Below, one piece after another: positions 41,744-51,073 of a DNA stretch of 64,000 nucleotides. The stretch spans positions 62,001-126,000 of the forward strand of contig CAIRYQ010000072.1 in NCBI GenBank assembly GCA_903882875.1, read 5' to 3'. This DNA is from an uncultured Spartobacteria bacterium (lineage in GTDB: Bacteria; Verrucomicrobiota; Verrucomicrobiia; Chthoniobacterales; Chthoniobacteraceae). Under the pieces are notes generated by a model. It worked only from the letters and a program-made list of their open reading frames with translations, searched no databases and had not been told where the DNA came from. Positions within the stretch are counted from its first letter, which is position 1; every line of letters starts with the position of its first letter. The position numbers and the translations under genes were made by a program.

Positions 41744-43576
41744 ATGCCCCGCACATTCCTCCTCTCACTTGTTTTCGCGTTCTTCGTCAGCGCGGATTTT
41801 CCACATGCCGCCGCCGCGGATGCGCCGCGCGTGCTCTTCACGCGGATGATCGCGCACTGGGATTCGTATGGCGATCCCGAGTATCTGAAATTCGTGGACG
41901 AGGCGCGGCCCGAGGTGGCGCAGGTCGGATTCTACGGCGGGCATTTCTGGAGCCTCTCGCACACCGCGCAATTCGCGGGCTACCCGTCTCATTTCCCCGT
42001 GCGCGGACTCGCGGAATGCGGCGACTGGTTCACCGAACTGAACCGCCAGCTTCACGCCCGAAATGTGAAAGTAGTCGGGCATTTCAACATCAAGTTCCTC
42101 GTCGGCGATCCTGACGGGCCGGAAGGGCCTCGCGGCTTCTTCAAATTCTACCGCGACCTGTGGGACGAGCGCGAACTCGGCCCGAAGCCCGTCGCCGATG
42201 CGAAAGATCTGCTCGAAGTGGACGCGAACGGCGCTCCGATTGTGGACAACAACTACAAGATCGGTGGTATGAAAGAATACTGGGGCTGCCTGCTGAATCC
42301 GCACTGGCGCGCAGTGCTGAAGGCGTGGGCAAAGCGCGGCATCGAGCGCGGTGTGGACGGCTACATGATCAATTATTTCTACCGGCACAACTGCCTCTGC
42401 ACGCACTGCCGCAAGGCGTTTTCCGAATACATGCGTGAGCGTTTCACCGCGGAACAGCTCCGGGAAAAATTCGGCATCACGGACATCGCCACCCACGTCT
42501 TCACCGAGATCGTCGCGTGGCATCCGCCCGCGGAATCCACGCCGCTCCGCCGCGAGATGCTCCGCTTTTCGCAGATCGCAAACAAGCGCGCGTATGACGA
42601 GGTCTTCGTGGACTACGCGCGCAAGCTGAAGCCGGGACTGATCCTCGGGCAGTGGAATCACCTCGGTGATTTCAATCAGGTGAGCGGCGACGAGCGATGC
42701 CTCCTGCCCGCGGAACTCTGGGCGCGTGGCGAGGACTACGCGTGGTACAGCACCGGCGCGAGCGCGTGCTACACCGACCTCGCGAACGGCTGGCTCGGCG
42801 AAGGCACACTGCAGGCGCGCTACGTCGCCGGCGCGCTTGGCGGACGGCCGTTCACGCTCGGCAAATACGAGAGCACGCGCACGCGCGTTGCGATCTCGGA
42901 ACTCGCGGCGAATGGCGGCGTGCCGATGGGCTTCTACACGCGCTTCAAGGATCCCGCAGCCCGCGCGGAGATCGTCCGCTACTACCGTTTCATCGAGCAG
43001 CACGACGCCATCTTTCGTGGCGCGCGTCCGCATGCCGAGTCGGTGCTGATTTATCCGCGCACCTCGATCCACGAGGGGAAAATGGATGCTCTGCTGCATT
43101 TTAAGGATCTCGGCCACAGCCTGCTCGATGCGCACCGGCTCTTCGCGATCCTCCCGGATGATGTCGCCGTGCCGGAGCATCTGAAGACCGCACGCGCCCG
43201 CAGCGATGCAAAAACGGAGGAAAAATCCTGGAGCCGTTTCGACGCGCCGAAGACCGTGCGCGTCTCAGCCTCCGTGCCCGCGGGCGGCGGCAGGCTCCAC
43301 TTTCACTTTGTGAACTACAACCGCACCGAACCCGAGAAGCCGAAAAGCCCCGGTCGCGGGATCGAGGACGAAAAGCCGATCGCGACCGCCCCAATCGCGT
43401 GCGACGTGCCACTGCCCGCGGAGTTCAAAAATCCGCGCGTCACCATCTTTACGCCGGAGTCTCCGGCAGCAGTGCAGATCGCGGCGAAGTTTGAAAACGG
43501 CCGGCTCAAATTCGATGTGCCCGGGTTCCTTGTTTACGCGATCGTGGAGATTCAGCCGGGCGCGGAGGAAAAGTAG
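41744..43576 (+). CDS. Secreted TIM-barrel glycoside-hydrolase-like protein
   Basis: The 610-aa protein has a signal peptide (MPRTFLLSLVFAFFVSADFP). The N-terminal 380 residues look like a TIM-barrel hydrolase (VGFYGGHFWSLSH, then NVKVVGHFNIKFLVG, RGVDGYMINYFYRHNCLC with a CLCTHC cluster, and LKPGLILGQWNH). A beta C-terminal region follows. The fold resembles GHL10- or beta-galactosidase-like barrels, but I could not assign a CAZy family. It probably acts on oligosaccharides in the periplasm together with the neighbours at 39404 and 40612. Confidence 0.75.
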   Translation: MPRTFLLSLVFAFFVSADFPHAAAADAPRVLFTRMIAHWDSYGDPEYLKFVDEARPEVAQVGFYGGHFWSLSHTAQFAGYPSHFPVRGLAECGDWFTELNRQLHARNVKVVGHFNIKFLVGDPDGPEGPRGFFKFYRDLWDERELGPKPVADAKDLLEVDANGAPIVDNNYKIGGMKEYWGCLLNPHWRAVLKAWAKRGIERGVDGYMINYFYRHNCLCTHCRKAFSEYMRERFTAEQLREKFGITDIATHVFTEIVAWHPPAESTPLRREMLRFSQIANKRAYDEVFVDYARKLKPGLILGQWNHLGDFNQVSGDERCLLPAELWARGEDYAWYSTGASACYTDLANGWLGEGTLQARYVAGALGGRPFTLGKYESTRTRVAISELAANGGVPMGFYTRFKDPAARAEIVRYYRFIEQHDAIFRGARPHAESVLIYPRTSIHEGKMDALLHFKDLGHSLLDAHRLFAILPDDVAVPEHLKTARARSDAKTEEKSWSRFDAPKTVRVSASVPAGGGRLHFHFVNYNRTEPEKPKSPGRGIEDEKPIATAPIACDVPLPAEFKNPRVTIFTPESPAAVQIAAKFENGRLKFDVPGFLVYAIVEIQPGAEEK

Positions 43577-43594
43577 TGATGCTTGAAACCTCGC

Positions 43595-45022
43595 CTACCG
43601 TGCCGTCGCCCCGAGCAACGTGAGCACGCTCTTCGCGGGGATGGCCTCGTGCAGGTTCATGTAGGTCGGATTCGCCTCCGGCGGACGCGGCTGCGCGCCT
43701 GCGGAGACCCCCGGATTCTGCACTCCTTTCGAGATGGCCTGGATGCGCGCGACATGGCCGATGACGTTGCCGCATTCGTCGAGAACCGCGGAGCCGCTGC
43801 TGCCCGGCGCCCAGTCGGTGCTCACATTCAGCCGCTGGAAGCGCGGGTCGGACGGCGCAGATGCATTCACCGAAAAGAAACGGTTGATGATGCCGTTGCT
43901 GAAGTAACCGCGCGTGTTATTCGGATCGCTCAGGCAATAGGCCGCATCGCCGATCTGCGGCTCGGCTGCGAGCGCGAGCGGCGTGAGATCCGTCGCGCGC
44001 ACCCGCACGATTGCGGCGTCCATTTCCTTGTCCGCGCCGAGCACGGTGGTCACGGCCAGCACTTCGCTGTCGCCGCGGATCGCGATGGGGTCCCCTTCGC
44101 CCGCGCGCATGTTTGCGGGCTGTTCGAACACATGAAACGCCGTGGCCACGGTGTCCTTCGCAATCGCGTAGCCTCCTGCGGCGTTGAGGTGCCAGTTGTT
44201 GCAGCGCGTGCAGCGGAAAAACCAGCCGACACGCACATGTGCGGTGCGCGCGCGCTCGGCGATTTCGTGGCCGCGCAGCGGGCGCGTGGAGACTGGCACG
44301 AGATCGATCTTCTCGCGTTTCGGCGATTGCATCTGCGCGGCGAATGCCTCGGCACCGGTGAGTCTCCCCTCCTTCGCGAGCTGCTCGGCCTTCGCGATAG
44401 CGGGATCCAGCGGACGAGGAGGCGCGACGGGGGCACCGGACACCGGCACCTCGGACTTCGCGACGGAGACGGGCGGCTTGCCGAGATTTTTCAGGCAGCG
44501 GTCCACCGTCTCGCGCAGCGCCGCACCGCGAAGCTCGTTCCTTTCCGCAACGACAAGTCCGGTTCCGCCGTCAATGAGCCACGCCGCCGGAATGGAATGC
44601 ACGTCGTATTTTTGTGCGAGCGCCGCCTTCCAAGCCTGGCCGTCGGCGATCTGCGGCCACGGCATGTGATTCTCCTCGGCAAATTTTGCGAGCGCTGGCA
44701 GCGACTTCTCACTGTCGAGGCTGATGCCGACGATCTCGAAGCCCTTCGCGTGGAACTCCTCATAGACTTTCACGAGATTCGGAAGTTCAGCTCGGCACGG
44801 CCCGCACCATGTCGCCCAGAAATCGAGCATGATGAGCTTTCCCTTGAAGCCGTCGGGCACCGCGATTTCCTGGCCCTTCGTGCTCTTCTCGGTGAAGGCG
44901 GGCGCCTTTTTTCCCACACCCGGCGCAGTGGACGCGGCGATCTGGGCGGAGACGTTTCCGGCGAGGAAAATCGCGGCGATTAGGAGCAGCTTGAGGATGT
45001 TCATGTTGGGTTTGCGGTTCAT
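43595..45022 (-). CDS. Secreted fusion of TlpA-like thioredoxin and trypsin-like serine protease
   Basis: The 475-aa protein has a signal peptide (an alternative start at 45004 gives MNILKLLLIAAIFLAGNVSA). A TlpA/ResA-type thioredoxin domain covers about residues 35-185, with the redox pair WCGPC (C73, C76) and the cis-proline region HSIPAAWLI. A linker is followed by a trypsin-like protease domain (about 255-440) with the triad H297 (ATAFHVFE), D335 (EMDAAIV) and S409 (GSSGSA). A further CTRC pair lies at 271-274. The combination suggests a redox-controlled or disulfide-handling periplasmic protease; this reading is inference. Confidence 0.85.
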   Translation of the reverse strand: MNRKPNMNILKLLLIAAIFLAGNVSAQIAASTAPGVGKKAPAFTEKSTKGQEIAVPDGFKGKLIMLDFWATWCGPCRAELPNLVKVYEEFHAKGFEIVGISLDSEKSLPALAKFAEENHMPWPQIADGQAWKAALAQKYDVHSIPAAWLIDGGTGLVVAERNELRGAALRETVDRCLKNLGKPPVSVAKSEVPVSGAPVAPPRPLDPAIAKAEQLAKEGRLTGAEAFAAQMQSPKREKIDLVPVSTRPLRGHEIAERARTAHVRVGWFFRCTRCNNWHLNAAGGYAIAKDTVATAFHVFEQPANMRAGEGDPIAIRGDSEVLAVTTVLGADKEMDAAIVRVRATDLTPLALAAEPQIGDAAYCLSDPNNTRGYFSNGIINRFFSVNASAPSDPRFQRLNVSTDWAPGSSGSAVLDECGNVIGHVARIQAISKGVQNPGVSAGAQPRPPEANPTYMNLHEAIPAKSVLTLLGATAR

Positions 45023-45085
45023 TTTTGGGAACGGGAAAAAGCGGGCTCAGTTTCGCATCGCGCGCCCCGGCGACAAGACTCGGCG

Positions 45086-45955
45086 TTATTTTTTCTTCGC
45101 CGCCCACGCGTCGAACTGCGCGCGGTATTCGGGCGTCATCGGTGTGAAGGTGATCTTCACCTTCGGCAGATCCGCCTTGAGTTTCTCGAGATCCTCCGGC
45201 GAGAGCGCGACGTCCTTCAGATCGAGCGTGGCGAGCGCGGGGATTTCCTTCAGCCGGTTCATCCCGCCCGCGTAGGTGAAGACGGCAAATTCCAGCGAGA
45301 GCTTGCTGAGTTTCGGGATGCTCGCGAGCGTCGCGAGCGAGGCATCGGTGAGTCCGGCGTAGCCTTTTGCCCACAGCCGCACGGATTCCAGCGACGGATG
45401 GTTTTTCAAAAGCGCGACGAACTCATCGCTCGCAGCGCCGTGCTTCAAATCCACGCGCTGGAGCCTCGGCGACGTGATTGCCTCGATGCAGAACGCGCCG
45501 TCGCTCGAAAAAACTTCGAGCGCGGGATGCGCCGAGAGCGACGCCTTCGCCTCGGGCGTCGGGCGCGTGATGTGCATTGTGTGCAGCGTCTTCAGCGATT
45601 TCATGTCGCCAAATTTCGCCGCGCCGTTTCCCGTGACGGTCGAGCCGTTCACCGCGACTGTCTCCGGATTCATCGCCGCGAGCCGTTGCATCCCGGCATC
45701 GTCGAGCGCCGCGCCGCTGAACGAAAATGACCGCACATGGAGTGCTGCAATCGCGTCCCACTGCTCGGGAGTGAGCACCGTTTTGGATTCGACGGTCAGT
45801 GTCAGCCCCGCGGGCTTGCGGTCGGCGAGCGTCGCATTCAGCGGCTTCAGCACGGCTGGCACTTCGGGCAGCGGTGCCGGTTTGCTCTGTGCCGAAACAA
45901 TGCCGGAGAGCGCGAGGCTGCTGAAAAGCGAAATGAGCAAGGACGTTCGGATCAT
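45086..45955 (-). CDS. Secreted leucine-rich-repeat-like protein
   Basis: ATG 45955 gives 289 aa with a signal peptide (MIRTSLLISLFSSLALSGIV). Several degenerate LRR units are seen (VRSFSFSGAALDDAGMQRLA, then ASIPKLSKLSLEF and IPALATLDLKDVALSPEDLE), as in the LRR proteins widespread in Planctomycetes and Verrucomicrobia. It probably mediates binding outside the inner membrane. It lies 63 bp upstream of the TlpA-protease fusion on the same strand and may be co-transcribed with it. Confidence 0.75.
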   Translation of the reverse strand: MIRTSLLISLFSSLALSGIVSAQSKPAPLPEVPAVLKPLNATLADRKPAGLTLTVESKTVLTPEQWDAIAALHVRSFSFSGAALDDAGMQRLAAMNPETVAVNGSTVTGNGAAKFGDMKSLKTLHTMHITRPTPEAKASLSAHPALEVFSSDGAFCIEAITSPRLQRVDLKHGAASDEFVALLKNHPSLESVRLWAKGYAGLTDASLATLASIPKLSKLSLEFAVFTYAGGMNRLKEIPALATLDLKDVALSPEDLEKLKADLPKVKITFTPMTPEYRAQFDAWAAKKK

Positions 45956-46146
45956 GGCGAGAGAACCGGGCGGACGATCAAAACTAAGAGTTCGTATTTC
46001 GGGCAAATGCAGGGTGAGCCGTAGTCGCCCCACGGTGAATGAACCCCGGCTTGCCTTTCCACCTCGGGACTGCGTGAATGCCCGCACCCGCCGGATTCGC
46101 AATCCGGTGGCCTCAAAGTCATATCCCCCAATTCTCCCCTGCCAAA

Positions 46147-46722
46147 ATGAATCCCGCAAAACTCACCGTCGCGCTCGCGATTTGCATGGCCTCCGTGCCA
46201 ATCCTAATGAAAGCGGAAGACGCAAAGAGGGCGTCAACTGAAACGACAGCCAAGCCTGCAATCGCCAGCTCGGAAAAGTCAGCCGATCGCGCTGCGAACA
46301 CCTCAGTTTATGCAAAGATCATCATTCCCCTGGACAAGCCCGCCGAAGGCAAGCAGGCGGTCGAGGCATGGATAGCCAAGGAACTGGCAAGCCGCGGCAA
46401 GACCCATGTGACGGCGGCCAGCGAGTGGGTTCGCCTTGGTGAACCTGGCGCGGACAAGGATGGCACCACCATCTGGAACGGCGTCCTCGGGGGAAAAACA
46501 TGGGGTTGTCCCGCATGGGGGCAGGTGATGAAGCGAACGGCCGACGGGATGGTGAAGGTCAAACTCGACGGCTTTCTGCCAGTCGTGCCTTCCGTGAAAG
46601 GCGCGACTTTGGCCGCGAAACCAGGTAGCACCGCCATCGCAGAGATTCAAAAGGGGATGGCCTATGCGGCTTTGCGAATCGGCCCGCCAGACGAAACACC
46701 GACGCCGCCAACGGGCAAATAG
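46147..46722 (+). CDS. Secreted protein, unknown function
   Basis: ATG 46147 gives 191 aa with a signal peptide (MNPAKLTVALAICMASVPIL). The mature part contains FYAKIIIPL-like strands (SVYAKIIIPLDKPAEGKQAV) and a G/W-rich stretch (GGKTWGCPAWGQVM). The end is proline-rich. No family is recognised. It is divergent from the LRR gene and precedes the esterase gene by 74 bp. Confidence 0.65.
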   Translation: MNPAKLTVALAICMASVPILMKAEDAKRASTETTAKPAIASSEKSADRAANTSVYAKIIIPLDKPAEGKQAVEAWIAKELASRGKTHVTAASEWVRLGEPGADKDGTTIWNGVLGGKTWGCPAWGQVMKRTADGMVKVKLDGFLPVVPSVKGATLAAKPGSTAIAEIQKGMAYAALRIGPPDETPTPPTGK

Positions 46723-46796
46723 CTTTCCATCACAAAGGAAGGCTCCTCAATCGAATCACATCACAGCGGATATCCATTATGCCTAACTTCCACTCC

Positions 46797-47846
46797 ATGA
46801 CTAAGTCATTCTTCCTACTATTAAGCATCGGCACCATCGGATTGTTGGCTGCGACGATGCGTGCTGTCGAAACTTATGCCGAAAATCCCGGAGCGGATGG
46901 CGACGGCAGCTTCACGATCGGCCCGGATTATCAAATTGACCCTGACCTCACAGACAAAGGCAACCCGAAGGGCAAATTGTTCACGTTCTCGATGGCACTT
47001 GCCGACAGTAAGATCTTCCGCGGCGATGACAAGACGCTCGATCCCGCAAAGAAGCCGGTGAAGAAGGAACGTAAGATCACGGTCTATGTCCCGACAAGCT
47101 ACAAGGACGGCGTAAAGGCTCCTCTGCTGATCATTCATGATGGTCCCGGACAGCTAAGCCTCATCCGCAATGCGCTTGATAACCTGACTATTTCCAAGGA
47201 TCCGAAACGCACATTGCCCGCATTTGTCGCGATAGCTGTTGAGAATGGAGGCAACGATGGAAAGAAGAGCGAGCGCGGCCTGGAGTATGATACGATGTCC
47301 GACCGGCTCGCGCGCTTCGTCCATGATGAAGTCTTGCCGGCGGTGCTGAACAATGCGGAGATCAAATCCGCATACCCGCACTTTGCCCTCACCGACAACC
47401 CGTGGGGTCGCGGCGTCATCGGGTGCAGTTCCGGCGGAGCGGCGGCATTGACGATGGGATGGTTCCGGCCCGACTGGTTCCGCCGTGTGATTGCCTATTC
47501 CGGCACCTTTGTCGATCAGCAGGATGATGATGCACCCGAGGAGGCGAAGTATCCGCTCGGAGCTTGGGAATACCACTCCGGCTTGAAACTTATCGAAACC
47601 AGCGAAGCAAAGCCGCTGCGCATTTTCACCCATGTGTCGGAGAAAGACATTCGCCCGAATGATGCCGAGGAAACGCATCATAACTGGGTAATGGCCGGTC
47701 AGCGCACGGCAGCGGCGCTGAAGGCCAAAGGCTATCATCACCGTTTCATTTTCAGCAAAGTAACAGGGCACTGCGACAGACGGGTCTTTGAGCAGACGCT
47801 GGCGGACACGCTGGTGTGGGTTTGGCGCGGCTACCACGCGGACTGA
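46797..47846 (+). CDS. Secreted alpha/beta-hydrolase, esterase-D/enterochelin-esterase type
   Basis: ATG 46797 gives 349 aa with a signal peptide (MTKSFFLLLSIGTIGLLAAT); an upstream ATG at 46779 adds six residues. The fold shows RKITVYVPTSYKD and LLIIHDGPG near the start, the nucleophile elbow IGCSSGGAAA (Ser), an acid region and a C-terminal histidine block (TGHCDRRVFEQ). Enzymes of this type cleave feruloyl or acetyl esters or trilactones. It fits with the other glycan-related secreted enzymes around it. Confidence 0.82.
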   Translation: MTKSFFLLLSIGTIGLLAATMRAVETYAENPGADGDGSFTIGPDYQIDPDLTDKGNPKGKLFTFSMALADSKIFRGDDKTLDPAKKPVKKERKITVYVPTSYKDGVKAPLLIIHDGPGQLSLIRNALDNLTISKDPKRTLPAFVAIAVENGGNDGKKSERGLEYDTMSDRLARFVHDEVLPAVLNNAEIKSAYPHFALTDNPWGRGVIGCSSGGAAALTMGWFRPDWFRRVIAYSGTFVDQQDDDAPEEAKYPLGAWEYHSGLKLIETSEAKPLRIFTHVSEKDIRPNDAEETHHNWVMAGQRTAAALKAKGYHHRFIFSKVTGHCDRRVFEQTLADTLVWVWRGYHAD

Positions 47847-47963
47847 AAACGCGCGGAGCATTCAGCCGAGATTCAGACAGGCGCAATGCGCGGTCGCTTT
47901 CCGCCAAACGGTGAGAAGACAGCGGGGCATCTCCGCGCATCATGCGAGGTGGAGGTAATCGCC

Positions 47964-48170
47964 ATGAAAGCAAAAAAGCAAAAAGCCCTGCCTGCGCACA
48001 AAAGACCGGAAGCCCTGCCACCGCATGAGCCCGGTCACGATGAAATCGCACTCGCCGCCTACCACATTTGGGTGGATTGCGGGCGCCCCGAGGGCGACGG
48101 TGTCGCTCATTGGCTGGAAGCCGAGGCGCAACTGCGCGGCGCTTGGAACGTCATTGCCTTCGAGCTTTGA
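47964..48170 (+). CDS. DUF2934 protein
   Basis: ATG 47964 follows a good GGTGGAGG ribosome-binding region and gives 68 aa: a lysine-rich N-terminus and the DUF2934 helix with IALAAYHIWVDCGRPEGDG and HWLEAEAQL. The function is unknown; such genes occur next to stress genes. The leader at 47896-47920 resembles one upstream of the universal stress protein gene at 49091. Confidence 0.85.
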   Translation: MKAKKQKALPAHKRPEALPPHEPGHDEIALAAYHIWVDCGRPEGDGVAHWLEAEAQLRGAWNVIAFEL

Positions 48171-48247
48171 TCACTGCCCAATTTCCGCTCTGCATTTCAC
48201 AACCGGCGACGAGCGAACCGACGGACGCGCGCGTACGCTGCGCGCCT

Positions 48248-48739
48248 ATGCTACACGAAGTCTCCGGCGACATTCTCCTCTCCCGCGCATCCGCCATCGC
48301 ACATGGCGTCGCGCCAAACGACCACATGGCCACCGGCCTCGCGCACAACCTGCGCGAAGACTGGCCGGCGATGCACAAGGACTTCCGCCACCACTCACAC
48401 ACGAGCCATCCGAAGCCCGGTTCGATTTGGGCGTGGGCTGGTGCGGGCGGACGGCGGATCATCGCGCTCTTCACGCAGCAACCGGCCCCGAATGAACACA
48501 CGCACCCCGGCAAGGCGCGCATTCAGGATGTGAACCACTGCCTGCGTGCGCTGCGTCATTTCATTGACGAGGAAAAAATCGCGAGCATCGCGCTGCCCCG
48601 CCTGGCAAGCGGAGTCGGCGGGCTTTCGTGGGATGAAGTCAGGCCGCTCGTTGAGCAGCATCTCGGCACGCTGAAAGTCCCGGTCTACCTCTACACAACT
48701 TTTCAAAAAGGCGTGCAGGCCAAGGAACCGGCGGTGTAG
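48248..48739 (+). CDS. Macro-domain-like ADP-ribose-binding protein
   Basis: ATG 48248 gives 163 aa. The macro-fold pattern is visible: VSGDILLSRASAIAHGVAPN at the start, a H-x-x-T-H-P central region, ALPRLASGVGGLSWDEVRPL and a C-terminal strand. Macro domains bind ADP-ribose or its derivatives and may remove ADP-ribosyl groups. The match is by pattern; the loop after the first strand lacks the usual NAAN. Neighbours are DUF2934 and a universal stress protein. Confidence 0.72.
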   Translation: MLHEVSGDILLSRASAIAHGVAPNDHMATGLAHNLREDWPAMHKDFRHHSHTSHPKPGSIWAWAGAGGRRIIALFTQQPAPNEHTHPGKARIQDVNHCLRALRHFIDEEKIASIALPRLASGVGGLSWDEVRPLVEQHLGTLKVPVYLYTTFQKGVQAKEPAV

Positions 48740-49090
48740 CGCACCGGCATCCCCGCCTCCCAAATTCACACCTGACTGTACGCGCTGGCGAATATCCGCG
48801 CGGGTGTCGGCTGCCGTCATGCACGGGCACGACGAGGCAGGGGGCGGCAGTGAAAATCCCGAGGGCGCGGAGCCGGAACATTTTCATGGAGAGGGCGACG
48901 CTTCTCGCAGGACAAAAGCTGCAAGCCAGGAAGCTGACTCGCGGGAAGGGATTGCGCGAGCCTTCCGCGTGGCAACCCGCGGCTGGCTTCCGCCAACGTC
49001 GGTGAAGACTCGCAAACGAGGAGCACCGATGCTTGATTGCAGGCAGGCCAATCCGCCAACGACCCGATTCCTCCACCAAAAAACAAAGCC
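48740..49090. other. Intergenic region upstream of usp, no supported gene
   Basis: This 351-bp stretch has open frames on the minus strand but no convincing start or family. It contains the conserved-looking leader segment GCTTCCGCCAACGTCGGTGA near 48987-49006, which resembles the leader of the DUF2934 gene, and an AACGAGGAGCACC purine-rich block near 49015-49028. Confidence 0.5.
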
Positions 49091-49648
49091 ATGAAAACAA
49101 AACCAACCTCCACTTCATCCGGCAGCGCCAAACTCATCGTGACCGACAAGGCGGGCCGAAAGAAGGCATCGGCACCGGCGTCTCAGATGACGCCCGCGCA
49201 GTTCCACATCGGGCGCATCCTCGTCCCGGTAGATTTTTCCGAGCACTCCCAGAAGGCGCTCCGCTACGCGCTTGCATTTGCAAAGCAGTTCGGCGCGGAG
49301 GTCACGCTCGTCCACATCGTCGAGCAGATGGTGTATCCCGGCGACTGGATGTATCCGCCGCTCGCCGTCACGGATTTTGCGACGGAGAAACGCGCGGAAA
49401 TGATCTCGCGGCTGCAGGCGCTCGATGCGGGCTCGGGCGTGAAGACGCAGCACATCGTCCGCCTCGGCCGGGCGTGGCAGGAGATCGGCGAGATCGCGGA
49501 GGAGATGAAGTCCGATCTGATCATCCTCGCGACCCATGGCTACACCGGGCTGAAGCACGTCCTCCTCGGCAGCGTCGCGGAAAAAATCGTCCGCCACGCC
49601 CCTTGCCCGGTGCTTAGCGTCCGGCCTGACGAACGCGATTTCGTGTAG
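49091..49648 (+). CDS. Universal stress protein (UspA family)
   Basis: ATG 49091 gives 185 aa. A polar N-terminal extension of about 38 residues is followed by the Usp domain: RILVPVDFSEHSQKALRYAL at its start and the ATP-binding motif G-2x-G-9x-G-S (GYTGLKHVLLGSVAEKIVR) near the end. Usp proteins bind ATP and respond to starvation, oxidative or other stress. The unusual N-terminal tail is rich in S, K and T. Confidence 0.93.
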   Translation: MKTKPTSTSSGSAKLIVTDKAGRKKASAPASQMTPAQFHIGRILVPVDFSEHSQKALRYALAFAKQFGAEVTLVHIVEQMVYPGDWMYPPLAVTDFATEKRAEMISRLQALDAGSGVKTQHIVRLGRAWQEIGEIAEEMKSDLIILATHGYTGLKHVLLGSVAEKIVRHAPCPVLSVRPDERDFV

Positions 49649-49744
49649 CGTGCAGCATGTTGGCTCGAATGCCCTCGTGAATTCCCGCCGCACCGCAATA
49701 CGGCACCTTCATCCAAGAACGGCTGCGCTTTGACTGAAACCGCA

Positions 49745-50659
49745 TTAACGGATGATTTCGCCCTTCGTCACGTCGCCGGGGATATCGAGGAGCTGGATCT
49801 GGTTGATGGTCTTGAAGTGCGCGTGGTCGTCGAACTGCCAGACGACCTTTTTGTCGCGCGTGACCTCGATGACTTGCGGCTGTTCGCCGATGTGGCCGTG
49901 GCCGAGATAGACGCAGAGGACGGTGTTGCCGTTTGGCAGCCGCTGCGCGCCGGCCATGAGGCGGAGCGGATTGCCGGGGAGATCGTTTTCGTTCAGCTCC
50001 CAGACGACTTTCTGTTCCGCATCCAGCTCGATGACCTTGTGTGCGTCGCCGCAGGTGACGAGCAGGTGGCCGTCCGGCAGAACCCACGCGCCGTGCGGGT
50101 CGCCGGGCACCTTGATTTCGCGCAGCACGCTGCCGCTGCCGTCGAGTTCCACGATTTTGCCCTCGCCTTTGAAAGTGACCATGTAGTGCCCGTTCGCGAG
50201 CTTGCGCGTGCCGCGGAACTGGTTGTGCAGCTTCACTTCGGGCGCGGTGGTGAGCTTGATTTCCTTGGCGATTTTCCCGTCGCGCCCGACTTCAATGATG
50301 CGGCTGGTGCCGCACTCGACGATTAAGACGTTCCCATCCGGCAACGGCTGGCATGCGTCCACCTCGACCTTCACGTCCGTCGGCGCCTTGTACTCCCACG
50401 CGACCTTTTTGTCCGGCGTGAGTTCGACCGCGCCGGTCGCGAAGCAGAAGAGCGTGTTGCCATTCGGGAGCCGCCAGCAGTCCTGCGGGGCTTTGCATTC
50501 GTAGAGCACTTCGATTTTCCCGTCGGCAGAGACGGTGGCGACCTTTCCGCCGTTGTAATCGCAGCAGAGGAAAGGGTGCGCGGCGCGCGTGCTGAAAGTG
50601 GCGGCGATGAGGAGGAATGCGAGCAGGGGGATTCGTGCGAAGTGCATGGGAGTTTCCAT
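49745..50659 (-). CDS. Secreted beta-propeller protein, NHL/PQQ-like
   Basis: The ATG at 50659 (or 50647) gives about 304 aa with a signal peptide (MHFARIPLLAFLLIAATFST). Repeated blade motifs of the type W-x-L-P-x-G-N and V-I-E-V are seen (CWRLPNGNTLFCFA, LPDGNVLIVEC, LPDGHLLVTCG, LPNGNTVLCVYLGHGH). This resembles NHL or PQQ-type propellers that bind ligands or carry out dehydrogenation. I see no cofactor motif. The end has VTRDKKVVWQFDDH. Confidence 0.8.
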   Translation of the reverse strand: METPMHFARIPLLAFLLIAATFSTRAAHPFLCCDYNGGKVATVSADGKIEVLYECKAPQDCWRLPNGNTLFCFATGAVELTPDKKVAWEYKAPTDVKVEVDACQPLPDGNVLIVECGTSRIIEVGRDGKIAKEIKLTTAPEVKLHNQFRGTRKLANGHYMVTFKGEGKIVELDGSGSVLREIKVPGDPHGAWVLPDGHLLVTCGDAHKVIELDAEQKVVWELNENDLPGNPLRLMAGAQRLPNGNTVLCVYLGHGHIGEQPQVIEVTRDKKVVWQFDDHAHFKTINQIQLLDIPGDVTKGEIIR

Positions 50660-50858
50660 CGCGGAAAGCGGGCCGCAGTGCCAGCACAACGTCGCGTCGC
50701 GGTCTTCGGATTTCGGACGCAGATTCCGCGCTGGACAAAGGGGAGTCGGTTTTGAAACTCCCGCGCCGCATGAATTTTCAACTCCAGACGGATGCCGGAA
50801 GCGCCGCTGCGGCCCCGCACGCGGGCTGCACGACGATCGCAGGTTCCGTAATCGAATA

Positions 50859-51017
50859 ATGGCAGGTTCCGGCGTGCCGCTGAAACTACGGATCGGCGCG
50901 ATGCTCGCGATGGCCGCGCTGATCGTGGGGCTGATTTTCCTGTTGCGCGAATGCCGCCAGCGCATCGTCGGTCCCGGACGCGAGACGCCACAGCCATCGC
51001 AGGTCGCCCCGCGCTGA
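50859..51017 (+). CDS. Small single-span membrane protein upstream of prfB
   Basis: The 52-aa frame from ATG 50859 has one hydrophobic helix (MLAMAALIVGLIFLL) between basic residues, followed by RECRQRIVGPGR and a proline-rich end. It lies 56 bp before prfB. It looks coding because of the clean helix with flanking charge, but no family is recognised. Confidence 0.45.
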   Translation: MAGSGVPLKLRIGAMLAMAALIVGLIFLLRECRQRIVGPGRETPQPSQVAPR

Positions 51018-51073
51018 GGCCGCGTCTTTTCCCTCGCCACGTCTTGCAAGCCACGTATCGTCCGCGACCCTTT

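Noticed and set aside
48639-49118. Minus-strand 159-aa frame across the region upstream of usp
   Set aside because: Composition is irregular, it overlaps the macro-like gene on the other strand and has no family match.
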